NCBI GenBank assembly: GCA_036924085.1
Contig: JAVGWX010000018.1
Location: forward strand, 20,263,464 to 20,327,463
Direction: 5' to 3'
DNA length: 64,000 nt
Origin: Ariolimax columbianus
Lineage: Eukaryota; Mollusca; Gastropoda; Stylommatophora; Arionidae
Within the stretch, counting starts at the first letter, position 1; every line of letters begins with the position of its first letter. Below are positions 52,216 to 63,074 of the stretch, one piece after another. The notes beneath the pieces were generated by a model. The model did no database searches. It was not told the DNA's origin and worked only from the letters and a program-made list of their open reading frames with translations. Both the position numbers and the translations under genes were made by a program.

Positions 52216-52317
52216 TTGTTTGATTGATTGATTGGCCATGTTTGTCGTAATAGGTCTTTGTGAATATGTTTTGGAATATTATAAGAATTACGTCTCAGAG
52301 AAAAGTCAAATTAGACA

Positions 52318-52495
52318 ATTCCTTCATTGTTCGTTCTCAATCTCCCACCACCAAGCTCTGAAAATGACTGCAAGTAGCAGGATGTTTTCCGGAGAATGGA
52401 ATGTATTGTGTTGTAGTTTACAGCTTGACTGCGATATTTTCACCTTTCGGTCCAACACATCCTACTTCAGCGGGCATTTTTTGCTTAACGGGTTA
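52318..52495 (-). mobile_element. SINE-A 3' fragment
   Basis: TTCCTTCATTGTTCGTTCTC at left, AGCTCTGAAAATGACTGCAA, AACACATCCTACTTCAGCG. Confidence 0.75.
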
Positions 52496-52855
52496 GTCTT
52501 CATGTATACCACATTTGATAATAGAGCATGCTTGTTTCAGAGCAACAGATTCGTCCCTTCACTTGGTTGAATGAACATTCATGCTCCGAGAATATCAGGA
52601 ACTGGTCTTTTACTGTAAGAGATAATATTTATTGCTCATACCGTTTGAGCATTTAGTTAGAACAGATAAAAACGAAGCTGTAGAGTTACTGAAGGTCTCA
52701 TATCGATTAAAAAAAAAAAAAAAACCTATACAGGTATGGCTCAGTTACAGCACCGAGAAACACATTTTAAAAATTACTCACGTTACGGCCACAATGCCTT
52801 TGTCGGGGACCCTAAAACGTACAACAAATTATAAAATAAAGAAAACAAACAGTAT
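52496..52855. other. Unassigned intergenic DNA
   Basis: Nothing recognised up to the LINE-AAG fragment. Confidence 0.35.
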
Positions 52856-53549
52856 GAACTTAATGATTTAAGAGCAGTACTCTGTCAACTATGCCAGCAG
52901 TCCGCACCAAAAAGAGTAGTGGTACAGTGGGTTCCTTCCCACTGTAACATCCAAGGCAACGAGGAGGCAGACAGACTGGCAAAAGAAGGTGCAAGACTAA
53001 CACAACCAGATTCTAGTGTGACCTACGAAGAGTCCAAAAGGCTTATTAGGGCCAGATACATGGCCAAATGGGAAACAGAACATACTGGCTACACAAAAAA
53101 TGACGCCTATTACCAGTTGAACAGAAGAGAGCAGGTCGTGGTCTTCAGACTTCACACTGGCCACAGTAGACTGAGGTACCACCTATTCAATAAATTGAAG
53201 ATAGGTGGCACTGACGAATGCCCGTGCAATACTGGGAAAATGACCGCTGAACATCTGCTGCAAAACTGCCCGACATACGAGGATCAGAGAAAGCAGATGT
53301 GACCATCACCAGTGGCAACACTAGACAAGCTCTATGGCAGTGTCGACAGCCTCAGGATGACCGCTGCTTTTTTCGAAAAAATAAAGGTTGACGTCTGACA
53401 GCGTACGAAGAAGAAGAAGAAGACTCCGCACAGGCCACAAAGACTGAGGTACCACCTATTCAATAAACTGAAGATAGGTGGCACTGACGAATGCACTTGT
53501 GGTACCGGGAAAATAAAGGTTGACGTTTGACAGCGTACGAAGAAGAATA
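52856..53549 (+). mobile_element. Composite LINE-AAG: 3' fragment plus a second, deleted copy
   Basis: The first part (52856-53423) has [20 protein letters not shown], the C-terminal motif and an AAGAAGAAGAAG tail. A second copy follows at once (about 53424-53549), starting ACTCCGCACAGGCCAC, deleted between the CGTGxxM region and the 3' end, with its own tail. The pair is flanked by AAACAAACAGTAT (52843-52855) and AAACAAACTGTAT (53550-53562). Confidence 0.85.
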
Positions 53550-53727
53550 AAACAAACTGTATAATTACGCTAGACGGCAGCCATATGAATGTAGGGGAAG
53601 GCATGATAGAAATAAATAGTGAAATGAGGGAAGGCAAAAGACGATGTTGAGTTAATGAGACAAATTGTAGCAGACGTAAAAATAACACATCTTCCATTTC
53701 ATTCTTGATTAGGCAGCGCATGAACTG

Positions 53728-54057
53728 CAGTGGTCAGCGACCCATAGCTGACTGCTAGCGTCAGGGCCAGCGAACCATAGCTGCCAAGACCCTTCTACAC
53801 CTCCACGCGGTGATCCTGGATAACAGGCTGCAGCAGAGCTGACTGGCTAAGGAGAAGGGATCGAAGAGGGAATGCTAATCCGGTACTCAAAAAATGCTTG
53901 CTGAAGTCGGATGTGTTGGACTGAAAGGTGCAAATATCGCAGCGAAGCTGTAAACTACGACACAACGCATTCCGTTCTCTGGACTACATTCTGCTACTTA
54001 AGCCCTTTCAGTGTTTGGTAGCGGGAGATTGAGAACGAACGAAGAAGAAGAAGAAGA
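53728..54057 (+). mobile_element. SINE-A copy, abutting a transposase
   Basis: Sense, near full length: GACCCATAGCTGACTGCTAG head, CGGTACTCAAAAAATGCTTG, TGCTGAAGTCGGATGTGTTG core, (GAA)n tail at 54040-54058. It cuts off the transposase just after LQLPAYH. Confidence 0.87.
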
Positions 54058-55150
54058 AGATGTTCATGATATGCAGGTAGTTGCAGAGAAATGTGACCGT
54101 ACTCTTCAATGATTTTGTCAATATGATACACCTTTGCCTTATCTGTCTTCCTCACAAGCTGCAACAACCTGGGCTTCAAATACGTGTTGTCGAAATTCAC
54201 TTTTTCTTTAGCTAACCATGTCCAAATTTGAGAATTAGTATTTGATACAGTTAGAACTTTGTCTTCCTCTGGTACTGCATTGTGATAGGACGCATTATCC
54301 CTTACTAGGCATAATGGTCTATCCAGAATTGGAAGCAGATCATTCGTCATCCAGTGTCTTTTTTTGGTTGTTTGTTTTGCGTTCGCCTTATTTTTCTAAT
54401 ACCCAAGGCGGTGTGCGTTGCACTGTGGTTTTATTTTGCGCCTGTCGGCCCAGTGCATCCGACTTCAGCATTCATTTTATGTAAGGGTCTGCTTCTCTTG
54501 CATTTTCTAAGGGTTTGCTTCCCCGGGGTAACGGCCGGTGTTGTGATGGGGATCGAACCCAGCACCTTCGGATTGTGAGCCGTGCCACTTAACCACTAGG
54601 CCACGCCGTCACCTCATCCAGTGTCTGAAAATATGTTTATTCATTTCGGTGTGGTAGTCTCTATCGTCGATACTTTTTGATTTGAAACTAGTGCAGCGTC
54701 ATGGACAAGTCATTTTTCTCTGCTTCCGGCATACGTTAGTATAATGCGCTGCCTTTTGCTGCCTAGAATTAGTCTATTCTGTTCACCGTCAACTGATTGC
54801 CATTCTTTACCATAGGTGTGGAGAACTTTGACACATGATTCGTCCAAGTATACTATATCTTAGCCTTGCCTACACAGTTCACGTATCTGTCTCAGGTATT
54901 TGCTTCTGGTATCAATCAAATGTGGTTTTGCACATTAAATATTCCTGCCACCTGAAGTTTTTCTGAATGTAACTCCGATGGCTCTTACAATTTTTCAAGG
55001 AGTACTTTTGGAAATTTCAATACTACGGTTGGAATGCAATGCTAATTTTAGTTTGTGGAGAGTAACAAATTGATTTTTGTCAACAGTTTCAAAATCTCCC
55101 GTTTTATGACAGCTTTGTCGAAATCGTCAAATTTACTTTTCCAACCTTGC
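54058..55150 (-). pseudogene. DDE transposase remnant (IS630/Tc1/mariner-like), interrupted by SINE-1
   Basis: The minus strand from about 55150 reads WKSKFDDFDKAVIKREI, then VYLDES-like (first Asp, near 54860), then after SINE-1 CLVRDNASYHNAVPEEDKVL (second Asp, near 54300) and KIIEEYGHISLQLPAYH. In this superfamily a DLNPIE-like motif with the last catalytic Glu should follow; the frame instead runs into SINE-A. Several stops in the N-terminal half. Inactive. Confidence 0.78.
54360..54613 (-). mobile_element. SINE-1 copy inside the transposase, 13-bp duplication
   Basis: TCATCCAGTGTCT at 54347-54359 and 54614-54626. T-run at left, core at 54450-54470, GGGGATCGAACCCAGCACC (B box) near 54548. 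Confidence 0.93.
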
Positions 55151-55330
55151 TTGGTATTCTTTTTTTCTTCTTTTTTTGGGTATTCGCCTTATTTCTCTGT
55201 TTCCTAAGCCGGTGTGCGTTGTACTGTGCTTTTATTTTTGCGCCTGTCGGCCCAGTGCATCCGACTTCGGCGTGCATTTATGCAAGGGTCTGCTTCCTCC
55301 TGTATGTTTTAATGGTTTCTCTAGGTCATG
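55151..55330 (-). mobile_element. SINE-1 copy, head missing
   Basis: T-rich tail side at 55157-55180, CCTAAGCCGGTGTGCGTTGT, GGCCCAGTGCATCCGACTTC core; stops near GTATGTTTTAATGG. Confidence 0.8.
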
Positions 55331-55837
55331 AATATCGCAATATAAATGACCCATCTTAGATTCCCTGCGGAACATCTTGTATAGTAAAACGCTAACCTTC
55401 TGCATTGTTATAAATATACACTTCAAGCTCATTTTGAAATTGATATCAATGTAACTTTTTAAAAAGCAACTATATGTCACAATAACAACCCCACAAATTA
55501 TAATATGGGGATACGGCTTTATTTAAATGACAGTTTCGCATGAATGACCTTGGTTGTTTTCCCGCACTCGACAAAGTATCTAATTGGCGCACGAGAAAAT
55601 CAGGAACGTGTTTTACTCATTGAATTTGAATGTCAAAACATCTATTTTCAAATAAGCCCGACTGTGTATCGTAAACATGTTAAACTTATGTCCAATTCAG
55701 CGAGGTTGCTTTTAATATAGCCTAATGAATACATTTTTCAAAATACATCACATTTCTTAGAGAAATAAATAGTTACCTAACGTCATGGATATTCTAAGGT
55801 TGCCTGCGAAAAATCATTTGGATATGGATTGGCTTGG
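55331..55837. other. Unassigned intergenic DNA
   Basis: AT-rich, no recognised element. Confidence 0.4.
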
Positions 55838-56093
55838 CTTCGTTCGTTCTCAATCTCCCGCTACCAAACCCTGAAAGGGCTTAAGTTGCAGAATGAAGTC
55901 AAGAGAACGGAATGCGTTGTGTCGTAGTTTACAGCTTGACTGCAATATTTGCACCTTTCGGTCCAACACATCCTTCAGCAAGCATTTTTTTAGTACCGGG
56001 TTAGCTTTCCCTCTTCGATCCCTTCTCCTTAGCCAGTCTGCTCTGTTGCAGTCTGTTATCCAGGATCACCGCGTGGAGGTGTAGAAGGGTAGA
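55838..56093 (-). mobile_element. SINE-A copy lacking its head
   Basis: CTTCGTTCGTTCTCAATCTC at left through GCGTGGAGGTGTAGAAGGG, directly joined to LINE-CR at 56094. Confidence 0.82.
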
Positions 56094-56970
56094 TCCAATA
56101 TGGAACATAATTACAGAATGGGTGTGAACAATATTAGAATTATATATAAGGAAAAGAACATGGGGGTTATAATAGATCATACGTGTAAATTGAGTGAGCA
56201 AGTCCAGGTAGCAGTGAAAAAGGTAAATGCAATGTTAGGTATGATAAAAAGAAATATTAAACATAGGAATAAGGAAGTGATTTTCAAACAGTATACAGCA
56301 TTGGCTAGACCTAGATTGGAGTACTGCATAAATGTGTAGAGTCCTTATCGTAGAGAAGATATAAACATGCTGGAAAGGATACAAAGAAGAGAGACAAAAC
56401 TGATATTAGGATTTCAGAATTAAAGTTATGAAGAAATATTCAGAAAAACCGGGCTACCGTGTCTAGATAAGAATTCGAGGTTACAGGTTTATAAGATAGA
56501 AAAGGTTAAATTAGGCTATAACAATTTTTTTTTTCTTCAAAATACAACCACCAACTCTGCCAAAGACGGATGTGTCGGACCGAAAGGTGCAAATATCGCA
56601 GCCAAACTGTAAACTAGCGACACAACGTATGCCGTTCTTCGGGCTACATCCAGCTACTTGCAAAACTCTGTTCAGGACTTAGTAGCCAGAGATTGAGAAC
56701 GAACGCAAAAGAAGAACAACAACAACCACCAACAAGAACAAGAGGACATAACTACAAATTAACTAAAGAAAAGTCCAGATTAAAAATTAGGAAATATACT
56801 TTTAGTCAGAGAGCGGTGAATGCTTGGAATGCATTGCCATAGGAGGTAGTGGAGGCATTTAAGAATATATTTGATGCTCATATCTTTTAGAGCAAGGTAA
56901 TGCAAATGTAATTGGTTGTATAAAACTCTGCAGAGTCTTCTAAACCAGTATAAAGACGTTAAGTTAAGTT
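56094..56970 (+). mobile_element. LINE-CR 3' end, split by SINE-A
   Basis: Frame 56100-56339 reads KNMGVIIDHTCKLSEQVQV and [20 protein letters not shown]. After SINE-A (56556-56721) it resumes AACAAGAGGACATAACTAC and ends TCTTCTAAACCAGTATAAAG with a TTAAG-repeat tail. Confidence 0.87.
56556..56721 (+). mobile_element. SINE-A copy in LINE-CR, 12-bp duplication
   Basis: ACAACCACCAAC at 56544-56555 and 56722-56733. 5'-truncated, sense orientation. Confidence 0.88.
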
Positions 56971-56974
56971 AAGG

Positions 56975-57560
56975 CATCTCAGGAAACTTAATCATTTCCA
57001 TGTAAACTGTCTCGGCAGACTGCTCAGAATCGGTTGGCAGGAGAGAGTGCCCAACTCTGTAATCCTCAGCAGGGCGAGACTTTCTGGCGTCCCTACGCTG
57101 ATATAGTGAGTCCAGAACAGATGGACTGGACATGTTGTTCGCATGTCTGATGAGCGCCTCCCTAAACAACTATTGTACAATGAGCTCAGGACAGGACAAC
57201 GCTCGCCGGGGAGACAATAGAAACGATACAAAGACACCTTAACAGTTTCTTTGAATAGTTTATTCATTGATGTTGCTGCCTGGGAGCTGCTTGCTCCAAA
57301 CCGCTCAGCCTGGCGCACTGCCATCACACATGGTGCTTGCACTCTGGCCAGTGGACCATTACGAAGGCGCAGGAAAAGCAAGCTGTACAAAAGGAAGAAT
57401 ACAAGACAGCCCAATTACAAATGCTGTTCACGTGTGGTAGAGTTTGTCACGCTCAAATGGGAGTGTACATTCATTTGCAGTCACATCTGAACAAACGTGT
57501 CTGATACTGTCGCCATTTTTCTTTGCGATGGACAACCAACCAACTAATCTAACTAAACTA
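56975..57560 (+). mobile_element. LINE-ZF type 3' end
   Basis: Reads RKLNHFHVNCLGRLLRIGW, RWTGHVVRMSDERLPKQLLY, then WRTAITHGACTLASGPLRRR, the C-terminus of an RT. A decayed Cys/His end follows near 57400-57490. Ends with repeated CTAACTAAACTAAGTAAAC. Confidence 0.78.
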
Positions 57561-57629
57561 AGTAAACTAACTATATACCAATGGATCTGTGTTACGCTGT
57601 AATAAAGCCAGGTGGGGCTTCCTTGCTAG

Positions 57630-57652
57630 AGAGAGAGAGAGAGAGAGAGGCA
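57630..57652. repeat. GA microsatellite
   Basis: About ten GA units. Confidence 0.9.
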
Positions 57653-57699
57653 CGGTAGTTGCTGAGAGGAGCGGTGGGTACATGGCAGCAACGTCCAGC

Positions 57700-58200
57700 A
57701 TAAGAAGGGAGATCAAGGCAGTGACTTAGACTCTGAGGTTGCTATCTGGGACATCCTTGCTTCGGAAGATGCTGTGGCTTGAGTGGTTAGGGCATATAGA
57801 GACCTCGGACCTCCGGAAACATGTGTGGATCTACTTTCCTGGCATGTTGGGGTTTGTGGGAATGAAAAAGCTGACATCCCGGCTTCAGAGGTGCCCGTAG
57901 TTGGGACATTGGCTATAGATAGATGTGCCATTTTGAAGTTAATCAACGACTACTTTTTGGATTAAGACACTGCAGTCGATAACCCAGCAAATGCACATAT
58001 TACATAATTCTGAAATTATACGTGGGTTTCAGCAGAAAAGGTCGCCTGAGAGAACGGAGCAGGAGTGTGTATAACCAGCGAGCTACATGAACTATCTGTA
58101 TCACTCTTCGCCATTTTCTGAGAGGAACAGCACCCATGTGCCTGCCCGGAGTGCAATGATGTCGACTCTAAACAGAACAGAAGACTAGTAGTATCGAACA
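57700..58200 (+). mobile_element. LINE 3' end with RNase H tail (LINE-Z), copy 1
   Basis: Reads SWHVGVCGNEKADIPASEVP (end of RNase H), VVGTLAIDRCAILKLINDYF, and near 58140 CPECNDVDS. It aligns with 62035-62360. Confidence 0.72.
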
Positions 58201-59334
58201 ACATTGCCCAACCTGAGTAGCATGTAAATCCAGTATCGATAAAGGCAGACGACAAATCTTTCAATGGATACGTATCCTGGGTTCCTTACATTTACATCTT
58301 GTCTGTCCAGAACTGCAAAGAAGGAAGGCCAAATTCTCTGACATTAAATAGGAAAAGTGCTTTGTTTTCATCATATAAGTTAATCTAACGAGGTTACAAA
58401 CTTCATTCAAGAATATTGTGGAAAAGCTTCGTAGCAAGGCAAGGACAAACGTCTCTAGTCTATCAACGTGGCCTCTAGATAGGTGCAGAACTCTGAGAAC
58501 TGAGAAGTACTGATCTAATCTGAGGTTAAACTACAAACTTAAATAACTTGAACTAAGTCATTCTCTAACTATTCCAACGGTAAGGATAATCTTTCTTTTA
58601 ATTTAGATAAGAAGTTTAGCATAGACCTACACATTGGCACCGACCTTTTTCCGGCTTATATTTACTAGTTAAGTATCGTCAAATATTTCCCTATCAAACA
58701 TATCAATTATCTCCATCACCAGGATGATGAGTTGTGATATTTTATGTCTTCCCATTACAAGTGATTAATCATGGTGACGATGCTGAACTGTCTAATGTCT
58801 TCTCTCTTTTGTCTTCTTCAATTGTCAGTTTGAGTGTAAACTTGCAGGCATTTTATTTATCATGCATTGAAACATTGTTGGTTTGTTTGTCTCCAGCAAA
58901 TCGCAAATCTTTAGACTATGTTTCTATTAATATTATATATTGATTGTATTAAATTATTAGTTACAAAGATGTAGATCTATTTAGTATTTTGTGCTGTTAA
59001 CATTTTTCTCTAAAGCTAAGGGTACCTTGATCAGCATTTGACATTCAGTAAGTTTTTTTTTTATTCATCTTGCCTTTCTCTCATTTGTTTTCTCAACATC
59101 CAGCACTCGAAAGGAGCCTTCACTCTCTTCAGCCTTGTGATGTTTGTTTATTGTAGTCTTATGGCTTATGTCAAACTTTTGGGTTATCCAGATAAGTACT
59201 TTTTTCCTCCCCTGTGTTTGTTCATATCCTTATTTTATGTTTCCTCACCCTCTAAGTACTAGTTCATTGTTGTTGTTGTCCGTTGTTCTGATAAGGCCTG
59301 TTGGTCATAACGTAGGTTTTGTTTGTGTTTTAAT
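58201..59334. other. Unassigned intergenic DNA
   Basis: AT-rich, about 1.1 kb without a recognised element; open frames at 58734-59377 are short and hydrophobic by T-rich composition. Confidence 0.4.
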
Positions 59335-59645
59335 CTTCTTTGACGTTCGTTCTCAAACTCCCTCTACCAAGCCCTAAAAGGGTTTTGCAAGTAGCAGGAG
59401 GTTTTCCACAGAACAGAATGCGTTGTGTTGTAGTTTACAGCTTACTGCAATATTTACACTTTTCGGTCGACACATTCGACTTCAGCTGACATTTTTGAGT
59501 ACCGGGTAAGCCTTCCCTCTTCAATCCTTTCTTAACCAGTCTGCCTTGTCCCAGCCTGTTATCCAGGATCACCGCTTGGAGGTGTACAAGGGTCTTGACA
59601 GCTCTGGTTTGCTGGCCCTGATGCGATGCTCAGCATCTTAATCCT
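59335..59645 (-). mobile_element. SINE-A copy, near full length
   Basis: CTTCTTTGACGTTCGTTCTC at left, CACCGCTTGGAGGTGTACAA, head CGATGCTCAGCATCTTAATC. Confidence 0.82.
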
Positions 59646-59809
59646 GTGTTTCAGACCATACCTATTTATGATTTTTGACACTGTTTCATATTTCTGTGTG
59701 TACACTTATCGCTATCTGATCATTTCCTGTTTGACCTTGGCATATCAGGCAGCTATTTTCCTCATATCATATGCTCTCACAATAGATTTGTCGACATGAT
59801 TAGTCCAGC

Positions 59810-59878
59810 TAAACTGGTTGTATATAGACCCAGCAGAGTCTTCTAAACCGTAATAAAGAAATGAAGTTAAATGCCTTT
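59810..59878 (+). mobile_element. LINE-CR extreme 3' end
   Basis: CTGGTTGTATATAGACCC and GCAGAGTCTTCTAAACCGTA match the last 70 bp of other copies. Confidence 0.6.
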
Positions 59879-60026
59879 TCAAATAAAATTGTGTTTGTTC
59901 ATACATCTTTTTGATGTGTTCATCTCCTCTTCCATGATGTGCTAGTTAATATGTGGAGACTATTGTTTGTTGTCCTTGGTGAAGGCCTCTTGGTTGTGAT
60001 GTAGGTTTTGTTTGTGATTTTGTCTT

Positions 60027-60028
60027 AA

Positions 60029-60097
<69 letters not shown>
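60027..60097. repeat. AT dinucleotide microsatellite
   Basis: About 35 AT units in a row. Confidence 0.98.
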
Positions 60098-60099
<2 letters not shown>

Positions 60100-60101
<2 letters not shown>

Positions 60102-60310
60102 CATATATACCAGAAAAGCTAGTGAAATATCACCGCCTTGCGAAGCTAACTTTCCATGCCCTCATTGTCCGAGTATGCAGATTCCAAAATTGAACTTGTG
60201 TCAGCCATCTCCGCGCCCATCGACAACCCCGACTCACAGAATACTCGACTGGAAGGACTGGCTAAATGAAAAAAGAAAAGATCCTCATCACTCCTGATGG
60301 ACGAACAACA
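60100..60310 (+). mobile_element. Possible LINE C-terminal zinc-finger end
   Basis: FPCPHCP, and in a shifted frame RRQPRLTEYSTGRTG, resemble the C2H2 end of LINE-ZF-like elements. Short and frameshifted. Confidence 0.4.
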
Positions 60311-60560
60311 ATATATATGTGTGTGTCTGTGTGATCTTTGCTGTCGACAAACTCGTCACTGAACATTGTCAGTTTCTAGTTTTTAAAGGTAGACAGGAAC
60401 ACTGTAAACCATTATTCATTGTGCAGCTTTTGTACTCTCAAAGAGTAATAAATATGATGTTGAAAATAATTATTGCGAGGGTGCTTCAAATAAGAAAAAG
60501 TAGCACACACTTGTTTCAATTTTTTAAGTGTTCTCTATTATGTTTGGTACACGTCCCTCT
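60311..60560. other. Unassigned intergenic DNA
   Basis: Begins with a short TG run; nothing else recognised. Confidence 0.35.
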
Positions 60561-60564
60561 GCAC

Positions 60565-61280
60565 TTACAAAGTCTTATGGTGGCATGTGTAGCCGCTCAT
60601 GCCCCACCTGTTATGGTTGCATGTGTAGCCGCTCATGCCCCACCTGCTGTGGTTGCATGTGTAGCCGCTCATGCCCCACCTGTTGTGCATGCATGCGTAG
60701 TTGTTCATGCCCACCTGCTGTGCCTGCATGTGTAACTGCTCATGCCCCACCTGTTGTGCCTGCATGTGTAGCCACTCATGCCCACCTGCTGTGCCTGCAA
60801 GTGTAGCCACTCATGCCCCACCTGTTGTGCCTGCATGCGAAGCCACTCATGCCCACCTGTTATGGTTGTATGTGTAGCCCCACCTGCTGTGCCTGCATGT
60901 GTAGCCACTCATGCCCCACCTGTTGTGCCTGCATGCGAAGCCACTCATGCCCACCTGTTATGGTTGTATGTGTAGCCCCACCTGCTGTGGTTGCATGTGT
61001 AGCCGCTCATGCCCCACCTGTTGTGCATGCATGCGTAGTTGTTCATGCCCACCTGCTGTGCCTGCATGTGTAACTGCTCATGCCCCACCTGTTGTGCCTG
61101 CATGTGTAGCCACTCATGCCCCACCTGTTGTGCCTGCATGTGTAGCCACTTATGCCCACCTGTTATGGTTGCATGTGTAGCCTCTCATGCCCCACCTGTT
61201 GGGGTTGCATGTGTAGTCGCTCATGCCCTACCTGTTTGTTCCTGCATGTGTAGCCACTCATGCCCCACCTGCTGCTCCTC
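60565..61280. repeat. 36-bp minisatellite with larger internal duplications
   Basis: Unit like GTGTAGCCGCTCATGCCCCA plus CCTGTTGTGCCTGCAT, 35-36 bp with some shortened units, about 20 in all. Larger blocks are repeated inside the array (60801-60893 with 60907-60999, and 60650-60785 with 60988-61123, approximate). All frames are open, giving false Cys-rich proteins. Confidence 0.95.
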
Positions 61281-61690
61281 ATCACTGATCCTGAAAGCCT
61301 TCCCTGCCATCACCTCTTTGTGTAATGTAAAGACATGGTAATCACTTGGGACCAGTATGGCGGATGTGGAAGATAATCAAAGTGCAAGTCCTCAGTGGTT
61401 GCAACTGCTCCACGGACAGTATCGGGCTGAGCATTGCCATCTTTAAACGGTTTCTTTGACGTCACGTGGTTTGTCTTCACCACAAAACCACCTGCAGGGC
61501 ACTCTGAAAGTCCTTAGAAAAGATACTGTCATCTTACACAACAACATGTGTTCGATTTCTATCACAATTTTAAGGTTTTATTTTGAAGCCCTCTCATACT
61601 TTGGTCATCGTCCTCTTTTGTAACATCTTTGTTCGATTTTTTTTAGTAGTGCACAAACAAGAAAGTAATTTTTATTGCTTGTTTTTATGA
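61281..61690. other. Unassigned intergenic DNA
   Basis: No recognised element. Confidence 0.35.
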
Positions 61691-61699
61691 TTTCCCATC

Positions 61700-62005
61700 A
61701 TACAGTGAAACAGCTGATTAGTTTAATCGAACCTCGGGAGGAACCTGCCCTGGACATCATCTACACTTGGAAGTCACTAAACAGACTCAGAACTGGCGTA
61801 TCTAGGTGCATGAGGAATATGATTAGATAGGGATACACAGAGGATGACACATGTGACCGTAGCGTAATACAGGACTCAGATCACCTTATGACCTACCCCA
61901 ACCTCCAGGAAATATGCAATAAGTGCTGGAGACAAGTGACAGAGCAATCCATGTTGTTGAATACTGTATGCATGCTGTATGACGTCATGCTTGAACATGG
62001 AAATT
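61700..62005 (+). mobile_element. LINE C-terminal fragment
   Basis: Reads LYTWKSLNRLRTGVSRCMRN, GYTEDDTCDRSVIQDSDHLM and TYPNLQEI, the end of a LINE ORF with a Cys/His motif (decayed). Confidence 0.65.
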
Positions 62006-62034
62006 AAGTAGTTTAATTTTAATTCAGTTGCCGA

Positions 62035-62365
62035 GGCTTAGGGCAATGAAAGAGCTGACATCAATGCTTCACAAGCTCCCATCATGGGCACATTAGTGAT
62101 GGATAGAAGTGACATTTTGAAATCAATCAATGACCGCCTGCTGGATGAGGACGCCGCAATAGATGAAGCAGCAATCCACAGACTGCAAAGATTCAACATT
62201 AAACGAGGTTCGAGCGAAGTGGGGCGCATGAAAGGACGGCGCAGGGAGAGTGTACAACCAGCGAACTACAGGGATAATCAGCATCCATACCTTACGCCAT
62301 TTGATGAGAGAGAGACTGAGCACCTATGGGTATGCCCGGAGTGCAGTGACGTCAATTCTTAGAAA
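62035..62365 (+). mobile_element. LINE-Z 3' end, copy 2
   Basis: Frame 62084-62362 is open for 92 codons: MGTLVMDRSDILKSINDRLL, RMKGRRRESVQPANYRDNQH, ERETEHLWVCPECSDVNS. Better preserved than 57700-58200. Confidence 0.75.
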
Positions 62366-62499
62366 CAGAAATTCAATTTTGTTGTTTTATTGTTTTCAGA
62401 ATTCTCAACTGCAGAGTAACATCAATATCTAAGCTTAATATGTTCTGAAGAACCATTACCTTGGTGGTTCGTCGATTAGCTGGACTGCAGTAAATTATG

Positions 62500-62735
62500 G
62501 CTCAAGCAGGAATGATGAATGCAGAGGAAGGTAAGACATGCTCACATACCCATGTTGTTGTTGTCACGGATCCAGCAGTATCCAGAGTCTTGCCTATCGG
62601 TCCAATGCCATGTAATGGTATCATGTTTATCAACTGTTGTCTAGTGCCATACAAAGTGTTCCATGTAAGAAGCATTTTCCTCCTAAAATCATTGAGCACT
62701 CAAAGAGCACTCAGCGATTTCATATGGGCTTACTA
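62500..62735 (-). mobile_element. LINE-G 3' end fragment
   Basis: The minus frame reads MLNDFRRKMLLTWNTLYGTR, aligned with NDFRKRLLP and [12 protein letters not shown] at 2770-2860 (+). Confidence 0.6.
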
Positions 62736-62990
62736 GGGACGGCATGGCCTAGTGGTTAAGTGGCACGGCTCACAACCCAAAGGCGCTGGGTTCGATCCCC
62801 GATCACAGCACCGGCCGTTATCCCGGGGAAGCAAACCCTTAGAAAATGCAAGAGGAAGCAGACCCTTACATAAAAAATGCATGCTGAAGTCAGATGCACT
62901 GGGCCGACAAATAAAAACCACAGTGCAACGCACACCTCTTTGGGGATTAGAAAAATAAGGCGAACACAAAAAAAAAAAAAAAAAAAAATT
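62734..62990 (+). mobile_element. SINE-1 copy, full length, with target-site duplication
   Basis: GGCCTAGTGGTTAAGTGGC (A box), GGGTTCGATCCCC (B box), core GCTGAAGTCAGATGCACTGG, poly-A at 62967-62988. TGGGCTTAC flanks it at 62725-62733 and 62991-62999. It is inserted in LINE-G. Confidence 0.93.
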
Positions 62991-63074
62991 TGGGCTTACA
63001 CACCCATATAATGAGTCTGTAATCTGTACCCTGGTATTAAATTAAAGAAAGTGCCTGATGACAAATGTTATTTA

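Noticed and set aside
58734..59377. Hydrophobic small proteins
   Set aside because: T-rich DNA gives Phe/Leu-rich frames; no start context, signal or similarity.
60528..61341. Cys-rich proteins on both strands
   Set aside because: They are the 36-bp array read in several frames at once; both strands are open, which is a composition effect.
61457..61468. TGACGTCACGTG, a CRE overlapping an E-box
   Set aside because: A single short site in 64 kb, with no transcript start nearby; not enough to call a regulatory element.
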